64,000 nucleotides of DNA from Linepithema humile. Taxonomy: Eukaryota > Arthropoda > Insecta > Hymenoptera > Formicidae. Position 1 is the first letter of the stretch; every line of letters begins with the position of its first letter. The stretch lies in the NCBI RefSeq assembly GCF_040581485.1, contig NC_090133.1, positions 8,556,001-8,620,000 of the forward strand, written 5' to 3'. Shown here one piece after another: positions 1 through 13,464 of this stretch. Made by a program: the position numbers and the translations under genes. The notes under the pieces are model-generated. The model did not search any database, was not told the DNA's origin, and worked only from the letters and a program-made list of their open reading frames with translations.

Positions 1-3000
1 AATAATATCATCCCGTCCGCCGTTCATTTAGATGAATAGATCGTGCGTCCCGCAGACGCGGGAGTCTTTAATTACACAGATTTTTATGGCGACTTCATGA
101 CGAAAAGCGAATGTTCAAAGTGAAAGTTGGAATGTCATAGAAAGAGAGAGAGAGAGAGAGTGCTGATTCTGTCGCGTGTAAAGTCTGGCGTGTGCACGAT
201 TTTTCCAATGAGAATAAAAGTAGACTGAGTCCGGGATTTTGTAAGGTCAACTTCGGCCTTGCGTTTAACTTTTCCGCTGCAACAGAATTCAGTTGAAAAG
301 TTTTAATAAATTAAGTACGGCTCGCTAGCAGCAGGCACTCACGCAAGATTACAACGCATTCTTAAATTGTAATATTCTCGTTATTTCTTTCCTGCTCTCA
401 AATATGTAAAAAACAAACAGTACTTAAATTATATAAAAAATGTAGAAACTGGTCACAAAAAATGAATTTAAAATTCGATCCACAATGAACTTACAAACTG
501 GATTGAAGTGAAAAATTGTATCTAAAATAAATCTTATAAATTATCGATTTCGGTCACATTCTTGCCTCGAATATTACTTTTAAATAATAGAATCTAATTT
601 TACAATTTTATCTCATGTGCACTGTATTTTTCAAGAGCGCTATATTTTATTTAATAAATCTTTATTCAATATTTTCGAATATTTCACGAATTTTCTTTCG
701 CGGGGATAAATTATTCACCCGAAACGCTCGACGACAATGATTCTATTTTTACAGCGCGCTATCAAATAGCGCCTATCTGGCGCACACGCACTCGCGCAAA
801 GAGATGCACGGCAGCATCTTCATCTCCTCGGAAGGCGAGGAAAAGGGACACGCGCGCGCGAGCACCGCAACGAGGAAGGAGGACAATGGTGAGAGGCTGC
901 TGTCAGGAGGGACAAAGGCGCTTATCTTTCTGCATGCACTACACATAACGCAACTTCTCTCGCCCGCTCCGCGTGCGAATGGCCGTCGTCTTCTCGCGCG
1001 GTAAATTGATTTCTCGTTCTGACGCGCGCGAGCGAGAAATATATTGTCCGCTTTAAATGGAAGTGAGCTTTCCCCGCTCCCAAAGGACACCGCCAAAAGT
1101 GGGACCAATAGGTAACTGTGATACCAGAGCAAACGCGATACAGCCGAATGTAAATAAAGGAAAACAAAAATTGATAATGGAATACGAAAATTATGAGATT
1201 GCTTTACAACGCGTGTAAAAATCTCGGAAACGAGTTGTTATCTCTGTTACGAATAAAATAAATCGAATTAGCCTAAATAAATTATATAATATGTAAGAAA
1301 TGCAGTAAATAAATCATCGCAAAATTAATCAGCTATTCAGATGCATTTTCAAAAGCAGCGACAAACGATATACGATTTATCATATAAAATATTCTGATAA
1401 AAAAATATATATATAATATAAATATCAGATTCTTGCAGATCATCGTCTAAACAATGCAGTTGAGTAATATTTGATCGCATTCGTTTGTACAATACACTTA
1501 AAATGAACTTTCCCTGCGGCGAATGGGAAAAACTTTCGTAAAACCGGGATAATCGTCGGAATATGCCGGGAGCTTTTGTTGCAAGGGTTTTTCTTCGACG
1601 ATGGCGAAGAGGGTCCTGGAAGGGTGCCTTCGACTGAGTATATTGAATTTCCGAAAAGTACGTTGGGTTTCAAGCAGATGATACGGCCTCGATTATACCA
1701 AAGCGAGTTAGACGGAGGGGTCCTGCCGTGCCCTCCGGCGCGTTTCCGGTACGCGTTATGGCAAACAACACCTTGTATGGCGCATGATACCGCGGGAGAA
1801 ATGGCCTTTCTTAATCATCCGATACGCTCTTGGCAGAAACAAGGAATCAAATGGGCGCCCAGCACGCGCCGACGAAACGCAGTTGCAAAATTTGAGATGA
1901 TTTCAAAAATAACATATAAATCTGAGTTTCAGCGATTGTAATTCGTTATATTTTTCAGACTTTGAGAAATTGAAACCCGTTTCGACTGCTGCTTTTCGAG
2001 ACAAATTAAAAGATTATCGTAAATAATGCGTCTCGGCGCTTACAAGCGCTCGGCTAGATATCACAATAGATGCAATATTGCGTTTTGCAGGAGACATATT
2101 TGACATCGCGAAAAGGGAAGCCAATTTTTCCTCTCTAAGTAAAACGACTCGGATCGCCTTTATTCGATATAATCGGGATAATCCACTCGCGGTCCCTAAA
2201 CGGTTCATATCTGCTTTTCATTCCACCTCCTCCGTTCCTTCTTTATCCCATATCTTTTTCAATTGATTTATTTTTCAAGTCCAATGGATTTAATAAACCA
2301 TGGATGTTTGCGGAAGTGGAAGAAAATCGCTCTCGCGAATTAACCGCGCGGCCGGCTGCGCTTCAATTCGACCGCGGTAAAAGTGCTTCGCCCAGCGTTG
2401 AGTAATTGGACGCGCCTCCGGAATTAGCCTAGAGAATTTTGCCTAATTAGAGACAGCACTACGCGGCGTCTTCCTCGCGAATCGCGCGTGACTCACTCGC
2501 GCGACGCCGAAAGTCAGCTCTTGCGTCATCGAATCCGTCAGTTTTGAGAGATTTAGACGGCTTCGAAGATAATTACGCCGGGAAAATTAAATCCTTTCAA
2601 CAAAAACACAAAACTCGTATCAAGCTCGATGGAAGCACTAATCGCCGCGCAAAAAGCTCGCGTGGCACGAGAGATCGAGAGATTTCTGCGCGCACGTGAT
2701 CGATACGCAAAAAAATACCCACACTTCGCCCTCGCGTTTTCCTAATGAATTCGGCTCGCCGTTTGAAATCTTAATTCGAGTATACGCAAGCCGGAGTTTT
2801 GCTAATAATAAAGCTCTCTGTCGGTCGGCCGCGGGTATCTCAATGCAAGCACGGAGAGGAACGCAGGCGTGGCGAAACGTAATAAACGAGTGACGACGCG
2901 AATTCACTTTGTGCGTCGGACAACATCTGAAACGTTGTCTGAAATAGAAAGCGCCTCTAAGCTAGACGTACTCGAAAAACAGAAAACCACGATGCCCGGC

Positions 3001-3866
3001 CGTTTGACCCTTAGACAATGTGGAATTAATTAACAGAGATTGGAAAATCTCTCATCGGTTTCTAATTTTTGATGTAAAATGTTGTTGGGATTTAATTGTG
3101 AGAGAATTCCGTACAAGCGGCGCGAGATAATTGCAAAAGCTTCCTGTTTACTTCAACAATGATCCTTGGCAGGATCAATCGACTTATCGAAGACTCGCGG
3201 TGGACTCCGCGAGAGAATGACGGGCCTTTCAGTGAGAAGCTCGCGAGAGGCTTAAGCCGAGCTTTCTTGATCAATACTGAGCGCGCGCTTGGCGTCGCCC
3301 ATGCGACGCTAATTTATCGCCGCTTTCTCGCGCGCGCAAGCATCGCACCTTCGCATCTTTCTCATTCATATTTCACCCGATAAAAAATGATCCATCCGGC
3401 AGGCAATCCGGCGAAACTTTCGCGATGCCTCGCGTGTGTCGCGGCTCGCTCGCGCGCCAGACGTCGGCACGCAAATATCAAACTCCGAAAAAGCTTTCGC
3501 AATCTCTTTTCCCATGGCAGCTTGATTTATCTCCCTCAATCTCGACAACAATCGCCGGCCACGATACAATTACAAAATTCTTCAACAATTAATCTATCAC
3601 ACAATTGTATATATTATACGATTATTTGCATAAACAATCAGTTCAGAATGCAAATTTTATTTTAATCATCAAATACCGAACAAATTTAGATTTGATAAAA
3701 ATCCGTGCTTGGCAAGTCACAAACTAAATTTACAAATGTTACAGCGACTCGTTAAGCTTATGATTCACGGCGCCGTAAAGCGCTGCACGCTGAAGATTAA
3801 TAATGCCGAACGGAATCACTGTGCCTCGTGCAGAGTCGAGGGAAATTATAGGGAAATTATACTCAC
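1..3866 (-). other. Intron of the neuron navigator gene (incomplete)
   Basis: This stretch follows the GTGAGT donor of the exon ending at 3867, so on the minus strand it is intron running off the left edge. I found no acceptor followed by recognisable neuron navigator sequence here. It contains CpG-rich patches (about 770-1140, 1500-1880, 2330-2960, 3090-3560) and a short (GA)n near 140-160. A 121-codon plus-strand ORF at 1576-1941 matches no family I know and I do not call it a gene. A small exon or regulatory element could be hidden here. Confidence 0.6.
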
Positions 3867-4240
3867 CTTTCGTGCTCGTGGCCGTAGGAAGGATTGAGTC
3901 TGCGAGCGTACAAAGACGCGCCACCCTCGGACATGTATCCGTCGCACAGATCCGACAGCGTTCTACTACCGACGCTCATTCCGCCTCCCCGCAGCACCTC
4001 GCCGTCGCTCAGGTAACCGGAAGCGATGTCCACATCGGCGTAGTCGTGGTGACCGCCGACGTGATGATGCGACGACGAGTGCAAGACTGTGTATTGCCTG
4101 CCAGTGGTGCGGCTCGGCAGTGTCTGCAAACCTCGAGCGCCGGGCGTGTAGCCGCGTAGAAGGGGTTGCATCGGCTTCACCGTCATCTCCGCCTCGTCGT
4201 CGGCCAGGGAACCGCCGCAGGTCGAACCTTCTGACAGCAC
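3867..4240 (-). CDS. sick: Neuron navigator (sickie) exon with the tandem GY(L/M)S-(D/E)G signature
   Basis: Internal exon of 374 nt, the furthest downstream exon visible. It starts after a CAAG acceptor in phase 0 and ends before GTGAGT in phase 2 (124 codons plus 2 nt). It contains two copies of a navigator signature, first SGYLSDGEVLR and then DGYMSEGGASLYARRLN. These match the paired GYMSDGDVL and GYMTDGG-LYTR motifs of vertebrate NAV proteins, at the same relative position. An HHH-GGHH stretch lies just before. Neuron navigators are large cytoskeletal proteins that act in axon growth. In Drosophila, sickie acts with actin regulators in mushroom-body axon growth. The rest of the protein (serine-rich region, coiled coils, AAA+ ATPase) must lie beyond the left edge. 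Family assignment is firm; the symbol assumes one insect orthologue. Confidence 0.92.
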
Positions 4241-4557
4241 CTTGCGCGAGAAGAGAAATAAAGTGATCTTTGAATTGAATTTTGTTTCAGTTGCATGTGA
4301 TTCTCAATCCACGTATCTTGAATTTAATTTTGCGTGGAAAATCCTATGAATAAAATCTGCATTGAACGTAGATTCTACATTTCGATTTTTCTGATGGATT
4401 CCGCTCGAACGGTGGATTTTTCTAAAACTTACTTTCTGGCGTTATAATTAATACAGTATAAAATATTTTATATTAAATATAAAAAGTAATATACATATTA
4501 CAATACTATAATTATTCTTAAAATACTATTATCACCCCATATTTGAAAGATATTTAC
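4241..4557 (-). other. Short intron of the neuron navigator gene
   Basis: A 317-nt AT-rich intron bounded by GTAAAT after position 4558 and CGCAAG before 4240 on the minus strand. It is the smallest intron of the gene in this window. Nothing else was recognised in it. Confidence 0.85.
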
Positions 4558-6088
4558 TTTCTCCATCTGCTCGAACGTGGTATCGATTTTCCGATTGGGA
4601 ATCGTTTTAATCTCGCTGCCGCTCTCGCTGCTCGGCCTGTAGATCACGCTGCTGTCGCTGGAGTTGCTCTGGCCGGTGCTGTTTGAATTGCTGTGCGAGC
4701 TTTCAGACATGAGGTCCGATATACTCGGCATCGGTGACACCATCGCCACCGTGTTGGGGTCGAGTTTCCGATGAAGAGCGTCGCCGCTCTTCATCTTCGC
4801 CGGGTTCGGCATACCGCTGGCCACGCCGCCCTCCTTCGACGGCTTCGACGTGCCCTTCACCAGTGCCGTGGGCTTCGGGATGCTGGAGCCCGGACTGAGC
4901 CCGGAACCGGTCGAATTCGGACTGTTGGTAAGCGGTTTGGACCCGAAATTCGGATTACTCTGCGCCGGCGAACCCGCGAGTCCCTCCTCGGCATTCGTCG
5001 ACTTCTCGTCAATCACTAGATCAACGCGATTGGCTACAGCATCCTGTTTCCCCGCGAGAACGCGAGCGGAGTCCGCTTCCTCCTCGCAGATGACCCTGCG
5101 CTGGTCCGACTGTTGCGTCTTGGATGGCGAATCGCAGCTTTCCACTCCCGGTTCTTTGACTACCGGAACTTCCGGCTCCCTCTGCCTCGATATCAGATCC
5201 TTGCCGTCCGATAAATTCGCCTGATTCATGCTCAGTGTGCGATTGAAGGCGTCGTTTTCGTGCGCGAGCGTCTCCTCCGGCTCGGACGGCTTAATGATGC
5301 CGTTGGTGTTCGCCAGAATAGCCTTCTGCAACATCAGTTCCTTGTTCAGCCCATTCGGCGGTGGCTTCACGCTCTGCAGATGAATTTTCGAATCCGGCAT
5401 CTTGCCCGGAAGTTCCATTTTCGGCCTGGGCGACGACTTCAAGAGCTCATTCTTCAGGGCCGCGTTCTTGGTGTCTTGATTACTGATCTGCTTGGGCGGC
5501 GGGAGGACGGAAGGGTTCGTCTTCGGAAGCTGCGTCGCCGTCGGCTGCTTCACCAGCTCCTGAAGATTCGGCGTTTTTCTGTCGCCCGGCAGTTTGATGC
5601 CGACAGCTTTGCTGGCAGTTCTGCCATCCTGCTCCAGGACCAAATTGTTATAGGGCGTCGTCAGCTTCTCCGACGGCAGACCCTTGCTCGTGCGCGCAAT
5701 CTTACTCTGCGCTTTGCTCTGCTCCTTCCTGCTCGACTTCGGGCTGGCCTGCTTGGCCGGCTTGGCCGACTGCAGCTTCGACTTTAGCGCGCGACTCTTC
5801 GGCGATTCCTGGGCCTGTGCCTTGCTCTGATCGCACAAGGAGGTCGAACTGTCCGAGTGTTCGGATCGAGCTGAAGAAAATCCGGAAGAACTCGACGTGC
5901 GTTTCGAGACTCCCGAGGAGGCTTTCCCGCGCTCTTGATTTTTGTCCTTGTTGTTGAAGAGCTTGAATTTATCCAACACGGAGTTTTTGTTCGTCTGCGG
6001 CGGCGGGGCGGTCGTCCCGGAATACGGCAAAGCTTGTGACTGAACTCTCAGGCCGCCATTCGGTCGGCCCACCGTGGACGCTCGAGGA
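4558..6088 (-). CDS. sick: Neuron navigator (sickie) large exon: basic, serine/proline-rich linker with an SxIP motif
   Basis: Large internal exon of 1531 nt (1 nt plus 510 codons), entered in phase 2 after a TTACAG acceptor and ending in phase 0 before GTAAAT. The reading frame is open throughout. Near its start is NKNSVLDKFKLFNNKDK, which corresponds to the (S)MLDKLKLFNSK block of NAV2/NAV3. A serine-rich SSSSGFSSARSEHSDSS stretch and long lysine/serine/proline-rich disordered sequence follow. At 4876-4887 the residues Ser-Ser-Ile-Pro sit in a basic, proline-containing context and fit the SxIP microtubule-tip localisation motif that binds EB proteins. No globular domain is visible, which fits the disordered middle part of this family. 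The exon is flanked upstream by a very long (CT)n tract on the coding strand. Confidence 0.92.
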
Positions 6089-6130
6089 CTGTAAATTAAT
6101 TTTAAAAATTTTAATTAAAAGCAGGACGAG

Positions 6131-6206
<76 letters not shown>

Positions 6207-6514
6207 AAACATATTGGAAAAATCTGTTTCGATTAATAAAAAATTTAAATATAGATTGGAAATATGTTTTTCTCTTTCCGCAGCAAATATTTTGAATGAT
6301 ACAGATGTTTAACAGTAATATCATCATGCGTCAATAATGCTTGCAGCGAACAATATTTGCAATATGACATAAATGTATTTTAGACTGGATTTAAATTCTA
6401 GCAAATTAGTTCGCAATTTTTAACAATCAATCCTTAATTTCTTTAAATAATGATATTTAATAGCAATTAATACAGCAATTACGAGGGAAATTGTTTATTC
6501 GACAGAAATTTTAC
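6089..6514 (-). other. Neuron navigator intron with a 70-nt (CT)n tract near the 3' splice site
   Basis: A 426-nt intron, with donor GTAAAA after 6515 and acceptor TTACAG before 6088 on the minus strand. Apart from the dinucleotide repeat it is AT-rich and featureless. Confidence 0.85.
6134..6204. repeat. (GA)n microsatellite, about 70 nt
   Basis: Nearly uninterrupted GA repeat on the plus strand. On the coding (minus) strand it reads as a pyrimidine (CT)n tract that ends about 45 nt before the acceptor of the 1.5-kb exon. Its length probably varies between individuals. Confidence 0.97.
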
Positions 6515-6671
6515 CTTGGAGTGGTGGCCGCGGGCTGTCGATTCGTCGAGTTTTGACTTCTGGGTTGCGGAATGAACGAGAGACCACATTGGGACGGTTG
6601 CTGTTGACTCGGGCTGGTGCTTCTGGAACTGCTCGCGCTGCCCACTCCACCATTTCCATGTTTCAAGCCAC
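6515..6671 (-). CDS. sick: Neuron navigator (sickie) exon, Ser/Gln-rich linker
   Basis: Internal exon of 157 nt (2 nt, 51 codons, 2 nt), acceptor TATTCAG and donor CCAAG-GTAAAA. Entry in phase 1 fits the exon ending at 25127, and exit in phase 2 fits the exon starting at 6088, so the assignment rests on phase continuity and an open frame. The encoded segment is low complexity (a glycine-rich start, SASSSRSTSPSQQQPSQ, then proline- and asparagine-containing sequence). It has no recognisable domain. Conservation alone would not identify it as a navigator segment. Confidence 0.85.
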
Positions 6672-9040
6672 CTGAATAGAAAAAATTACTAGCATTAGAA
6701 TATTTTTTCACAAACAATAAAATAAATTTCATTGTCGAAAATATGTTTATAATTAAAAGTAAATATTGTAAGTTATACCTATTTAATAAAACATTATTAT
6801 TTGTAATATTATTAAAAAAATATTCAAAATAATCTTTTTACTTTCATTATAATTAATAATTTAGAAATTTACTTGTAGTTTTCGAAGTGATAAAATTCAA
6901 GAGATTATTAAAACGTGACATGTGCAAAAATCGTATAATTGTGCTGTGATAGCAAAATAGCAAAATCAGTTTAATTAGAAAATACCTGACACGCTTATAT
7001 TAAAATTCAAATATCTAATTTCGAAGAACAATAGCAAAGAACTCTTCTGCTGTCGCGAGACACACGTTCGTCGCATCTTAATAAAACGATGATCGGTCGC
7101 GTCATTAAGCGAGCACAGTTGCGCGGCTGTTGCAGCAGTCCGCTCGTTTCATGCACATTACGCGCAACGTAAAACGCGGTGCAGCGTGCCGTAGACAAAA
7201 TAAACTTCCCGTGTTTACCGAGAGCGAGAAGATTAATCCGCTACCTCGTACTACTAGTCGATCTGCGCCCCCCCAAGTAATCGTAGACGTTGTTTCTGTC
7301 AAATAATCCGCGTCGGCATGCAACTCGTTTGCGAAGCAAACTCTCGAAACACAAATAATTAATTATCGAGCTTATATATGGGCTAGCGAGTTCTGGAATT
7401 AGTGACTCTGTGATCATCGGAATACAATTCAAGTGCAGATATAATTACTCAAATTTTTCAAATAAAACTGTTTATCTCAAATGATAATGATATCAATTGT
7501 ATTTTCCGATTTTATAAATGCAATTAACACATTGATGGGAACATAAATGTGCATTTGCATCTCTCCACCCGATTAATCATCGTCGTCATCGTCGATTTTT
7601 CATTCGTAAAATGCTACGAATTGTCAATTTGAATTTCGTATCACATCTATTTTAATTACTGAAGGATGGCAATTTTTAATGTTTTTATTTAGACAATTGA
7701 ATACTCATATTAAAATAGAGCAATATTTTAATAGTTATTTGCGTGCAAAAATAATTTTTTATTTTAAAATGTGTATAAATATTACATTTGTGAAATTAGC
7801 ATTAAGAAAGCAAAAATTGAATGTCTCGTTTCGTTAGTGATCTCACATTTCGAAATCACAAGCACAAGTTGCATAACTGTAATCTCTCTTCTTCATTGAT
7901 CTGTTCAACAGTGATTTGCAGTAGTTACGGACACCTAATTTGTTAGCTCAATTGTCCTTGCGTGCGTGACACAAATGTGATTGAGAAAAGACGGATGGCA
8001 GCGCTTAGCGATGTAGAAATCTTAAGATGAACCAGAGCGACCTTTTATCACGTTTAATGCGACGTATAATTTGTCCTTTTCACTTGTTTATTCCTTATTG
8101 CCGCGACAATTGTTTCAGAACTTTTTTCAGTTACGGCAAAAATTGACCTCGATCCATTCTTATGTCAAATTTAATATTTTCACTAAGATCCATATATATG
8201 TTTATTTAACTTTAAAGTATTAATCAGAATTGAAACAATTCGATAATTTGTTTTCACGAATTTGAAAAGAAATGTTGCAATTTTATAAATTTTCCAAATT
8301 ACGAACAAACTATAAATTACTAAAAAAAAAATCTGTAATTACAATAAATATAAGATTATAATCGTATGAATTCAATAAGATCTCAATGCAACGAGATAAA
8401 GCTGGAACGTCATTCAAGATTAGACAAAGCCGTTCACATGGAGTGCTCAACAGAGTAAAGATCAAATCTGTGTTCAAAGCGGCCCTATCGAGAGTTGCCA
8501 GTCACGGGGTGTCATAATAAATTCGATTCCTTTTTTATTTAATGCACAAAGGCGCAAGAAGGGAGACAGACAATTTGGGGGGGAGTTAAAACGTGACCGG
8601 GCATTTGCCCGCCTGTCACAAGAATGATTCATCGTGCAACTCGCGCGATATCGATCGATCTGTCGCGATATTAATGGCAACTGCGCGCTGTCGAATTCCC
8701 GAGATAGAACAAGAAGTAAAATCAGAGGTGAATGCTCTCTCAGCGTTCCGATTAAGCTAATATTTTGACGATGGAATTGACGCGAGAGAACTTGAACTAA
8801 AATGTTTTCTATTATGAAAGAGTATCGTGCGCGAAAATTCTAGCGAATAACAAAATATTCTCCGAGAAACATTTCTTGCGAAAAATAACCGATTAATAAA
8901 CAAATTCTCTTATATTCTTAGCGTGAAAATTCTAATTAATAAAATAATCTATCTACAAATTTTAGTCGACAAAATGTAATAATTATGGACAATTCTTCGT
9001 GCAAAAAATCCTGTTTAATAGAACATTCTGTCTATAAATT

Positions 9041-9060
9041 AAAAAAAAAAAAAAAAAAAA
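9041..9060. repeat. Poly(A) run, 20 nt
   Basis: Uninterrupted A run inside the long intron, with no adjacent element boundary recognised. Confidence 0.95.
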
Positions 9061-12000
9061 TATCGTACCACTTAAGAACTTCTTGCAACAGGATTGCCAG
9101 GCTAAACAAATCTTGGTTTCTAGGAGCGATATATTCTGCGAAAGGGATAGTCTTGTCAACGAAGAATCTCTTGTGAGAAGATCGACACGTCGTGACTGCA
9201 CTCGTTCACTCACTTGACTAGCACGAACATTCAGCACTCGTATGCTCCCTTTTGTTATCTTCTCATTGCTCCTTCCGCCCGAGATAAGACAATATCGGAC
9301 TACGTGAAAAGGTACGCCCGTCCAGTTCCCATGATCGATACAGTGGTAAAGTTGGTTACCAGTTAATAGTTATTTTTGACAACAAATCACCATTTTAAGA
9401 AAAATTATTTTCAACGTGTAAGTCGAATAGTAATTAATAAAGAAATAGTAAGAGAATACTTGTTGAAACCGTGTTGGAAAGATAAACAACAAGCAAAGAA
9501 AAAAATTCACAGAAAATTTTTCGAAACTAAATACTTTTACAATTATTCATTCAAGCTTTCTTATAAAGTCAAAAAAATCTATTATAAAACTAGGGAATTC
9601 TTATAGCATTGCAAAGTCAATCATCGTGAATTAATTTGCAAATAAAATATGTGTTTCGAAAAATAATTTTCAAAAATTGTGGGATAATCCGAGATCTCTC
9701 GCCGATGCCCGATTCAGAACTAACAATAAGTAACGCTCGCAGCTGCAGCTCGCGTCCGCTCGCAATCTCCCGCGCGCGAAAACTCATACTTTCTACGAGC
9801 TCATGCACTACTGGTGCAGCCCCCTCGGGCTCCTTTGTTTCACTTCTTCAAGAGCATATCCGAGGGGGCCGCGCTGCAACGCGCGCTGCAACGTATGCAC
9901 GTACGCGCGCACACGCGTACGCGCGATCGACGGACCAAAGCGTCCATTAACGTCAGCGACAATCAGATCTAAGCGTATCATCGTTCAGTTTCATTTTCTG
10001 CGCTGCGCGTTTCATGTTTGTGCGAAGATTTGACTAAAATATTCTCAACAAGACTATGAGAAAGCGTACGTTAAAGCGTACATTGTGTACACGATGATTT
10101 GTGAAACATGGTAATGTCTACGCATAGACGTGTGCAAATTATTATAATTCGTGCGTAAGTGCGTTCAGTTTGTTGCAGGATGATATTAAAAGCACATTTG
10201 TAACATGTTACGCATTTAAAAACAATGTTCACTAATGACTCAAGCGTTATGCGCGAGTTGTATGAGAACCGCTTGGGGGCGTGCGATGCACGCGTACGCG
10301 TGAACCATAAATGATTTTTTCTTTCTCTTTCTCCTCTTTTTGTTCCTTTCTTTATTACGTGTATTATGCGCACGCACGTGCGCACTTCAGACACGAAGAA
10401 TCGTTGTCTGACGATGCGTATCCGAAGTGCAATTTCGGGATTGCGGAAAAAAAAACTTTCCGAAAGTTCAAATTTAGATTTCGAAGATGTAATCTGAGAA
10501 TTTTTGAATTTTTAATTTCATTCTTATTGTGCTTAATTCATAAAATTGTATCTATTTTTTATATGCAATATTTAATTCCATTTTATATTTCTATCCATCT
10601 TATTTTTATAAAAATTTAATTTAGAAATTCCAAATTTTTCTCTCAAGAATACAAGTTCGCCTCCTCGATTTCACCAAATTTCAGGATCATATTCAATTGA
10701 CTCTCGAGGAATCTCTCGTAGCTCTCATCCGATACAGCTCGAGGAACATTTCGAATTTTATCTTTCCCATAACTCGGGATGCGCCAAAGCGAAACAGAAC
10801 GCGATATTACGTGTCACGAATTTTATTCACGGTTACATATTCAGAGTGTCTTCACAGATACGAACGTAATAGAACGTTCACGACGCATAAGCGCGATAAG
10901 CGCAGTTTACCCTTGAGCGACTCTCAGATTGTCGAATATTTATTCCTTTTTTATATCGAGCGGCATTTCGAGTCCCGTTTTTCGCAACCGCTTATCGCGG
11001 ATGGTCTTTCTTCTGGCAAACGATGGGGATAAAAATAAGCGCATTTGTTCTGCGACGGGAATAATCAACGTGATAAAAAGCAACCAGACGATAGAAAAAT
11101 TGTCTGCGATATTAATTGAATAGACTTTCGGAAATATTTTATCAATTTTTCGAATACTTATATTCAAATGGAAATAGCTCTTACTTGTATGCTAATTATT
11201 AAATTAATTCGTTAATTATTAAGTCACGCCGCGCGATATAAATCTCACCTCTTTTTCCATCGCCTTAAAATGTACACTTTAATTACTTTGCCCGTCATTC
11301 AATCAGACTCGCAGAGAAAAGTTGAAACGTTTGGAAAGATTGATATTTCGGTCCGGCGTGCAATAAAACGGTGAAAATGCGTTTTTATTTAGTGCAAATC
11401 ATCATTAAATCATTTCCGTTCTTAACCGTTCCTTGTTCTTCTCTATCTCTATCAAATAAAATTCACTCTGGCGAATGTCAAAATTATTTCGGGCCCGGCT
11501 CGAGTAAAATTATCTTTGAAGACGAGCAGAGCAGAACAAGAGTAGCAGGAGTGATTAGATATGCGGTTCGGTTTCAAGTTACGTCTTGGCCCACCCCGAG
11601 GAGACTGCTGTCGAGGATTAGAAGAGCCCTTAGAAGCTTCCGCGATGACTAAGCCCGGGCTTTTTCGAGAAAAAGACCGCTATCGACTAGCTGTCGAATC
11701 GACTCGCTCGTGAACCGACACGTGTTACATCGCGCCCCGGCTTTTACTCCGGCTTCCAGACCGATTAGCACTCGGCGCGTCGCGCAGGGACGAATTTCTT
11801 TTATCTTGATTAGAAGATTAGACAGAGATTAGATTGCGGAGGACAGACGCGAGCGGGAGTGACGCTTCGGAGACGCCGGTCTTCGCGTCTTCGCGCAGAA
11901 TAAATTGCGCGATAAAAGAAATTATTCGCCATCATCGAGCCGGCGGAGATTTGCGCGCGGACCTTTGCGAGGAAAAAGTGACGCGCGTATCGCGGGGCTT

Positions 12001-13068
12001 GTCGGCGCTAGGTGACATTTCCGTCGCATTAATATAGTTCCGAATGAAGGGGCGAGGCGCGGAAAATAAACGAAGCCTCCTCGCAAACAAGTCGACGCGC
12101 CCGCAATAAAGTGCGACGCGAGAGAGACAGGCGCGGTCGTTAACGAAGTTAGTGCCTCGTCGTTTTCTTGTTTTTTTTTTTTTTTTATTACGATCGCAAA
12201 ACGAGCGTGAAGCGGAAGATAGCAGGCACGTCCGCAAGAGAATTGGAGGGGGAAGAGCGAGCAAACTCCCCCCCCTCGCACCGACTAGAGATAATGTCAA
12301 GCTCGTAATTGACAGAAATGGTGATCGAGAGCTCGTTTCAATTTCGACCGTCTCTCGCGGCCTTTCTCTCTCCCTCTCTCTCTCTCTCTCTCTGTATCTC
12401 TCCACGCGCACGTGCGTCGAATTAGCGCGGGATGCTACGTTTCCCCTTCCCTGTTATTGACGGATCCCCACAGGCGTCTCGTGGGATCGACCTAAGTCCC
12501 GAGAAGACAGTGACTCACACAAACCGCATACAAACTGCGCTTCAAAAGCCTTCTCTCCTTTCGCCTATCAATCTGTCTTCTTTGTCTCCCCCCCCCCTCT
12601 TCATCAATTCAATGTTTGGCGGCTTCAACTCCGACAGCATCCGAATACACGGGGGATGCGCGGTGGGTTTCGAAAGCACGCATTCCGCTCTTTCGAGAAA
12701 CGATCCCGCTATTTGCATCCCCTTCGTGAGAGGATGCGGTTATTAATTATATTGATATATTAAACTCCGCGTTAGCGAGCGTTATTACGAGAGTTCAATC
12801 ATGTTAATGCCATTATCAGTGATTGGAAACATATAAACGCTATCAATTACGAAAGAATTTATAGAAGAGTTTGTGAGTGCTGAATATAAATGATTGATTG
12901 TATATTAAAGAATCATGTTATTAAAAGATTACGCTACTCTAAAACTTAAAAAAATCAAGTTTTGTATTTTTCAATTATTCAGAATCTCAACAATAAACTT
13001 CTAAGATTGTTTTGATACAAAGGCTATAAGAATTTATAGACTGCGTTGCATATATTATATTTGCACTT

Positions 13069-13464
13069 CACTCAAAAAAATATTTTGCTGATGTAGTTAG
13101 ATTTCTAGATATCGCAACAAGAATGTATCGCTATTTTTCGTATCTGTAAAAACATTGTTTGTCACATATAGAATTTATAGCAGTAATGTTCTAGCAATAG
13201 CTTCTGAAAAATTTAGGTACCATTGCTAAATGTTATTCATTGCATGATCTAACACGTGATTGATCTTATATAGATAGGCGCTTTAGAGAAACTTTCTTTT
13301 TAAAGTTCACAAACAATACAGATATATATTCTGTTTCTGTCATCTAAACTGATTAAGTAATTACATATGCAATATCACAACAGTTGCTAATCATTTATCT
13401 GTTTTAGTTAATTTTTTACACCTAGAAAATTTTAGCTATTATTGCAAGATCATTTTTTTGAGTG
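13069..13464. mobile_element. 396-bp MITE-like element, copy A
   Basis: Begins with CACTCAAAAAAAT and ends with its exact reverse complement, giving 13-bp terminal inverted repeats. The outside bases are TT on both sides, consistent with a 2-bp target duplication. A second copy of exactly the same length lies at 28813-29208 and differs by only about three substitutions. There is no coding capacity. This fits a non-autonomous DNA transposon; I cannot name the superfamily. It is inserted in an intron of the neuron navigator gene. Confidence 0.85.

Noticed and set aside
1576..1941. 121-codon plus-strand ORF
   Set aside because: No recognised motif, no splice or promoter context, in an intron of the opposite strand. 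Could be chance.
5260..5787. 175-codon plus-strand ORF rich in Arg/Leu
   Set aside because: Antisense shadow of the large neuron navigator exon, whose frame, splice sites and family motifs are clear.
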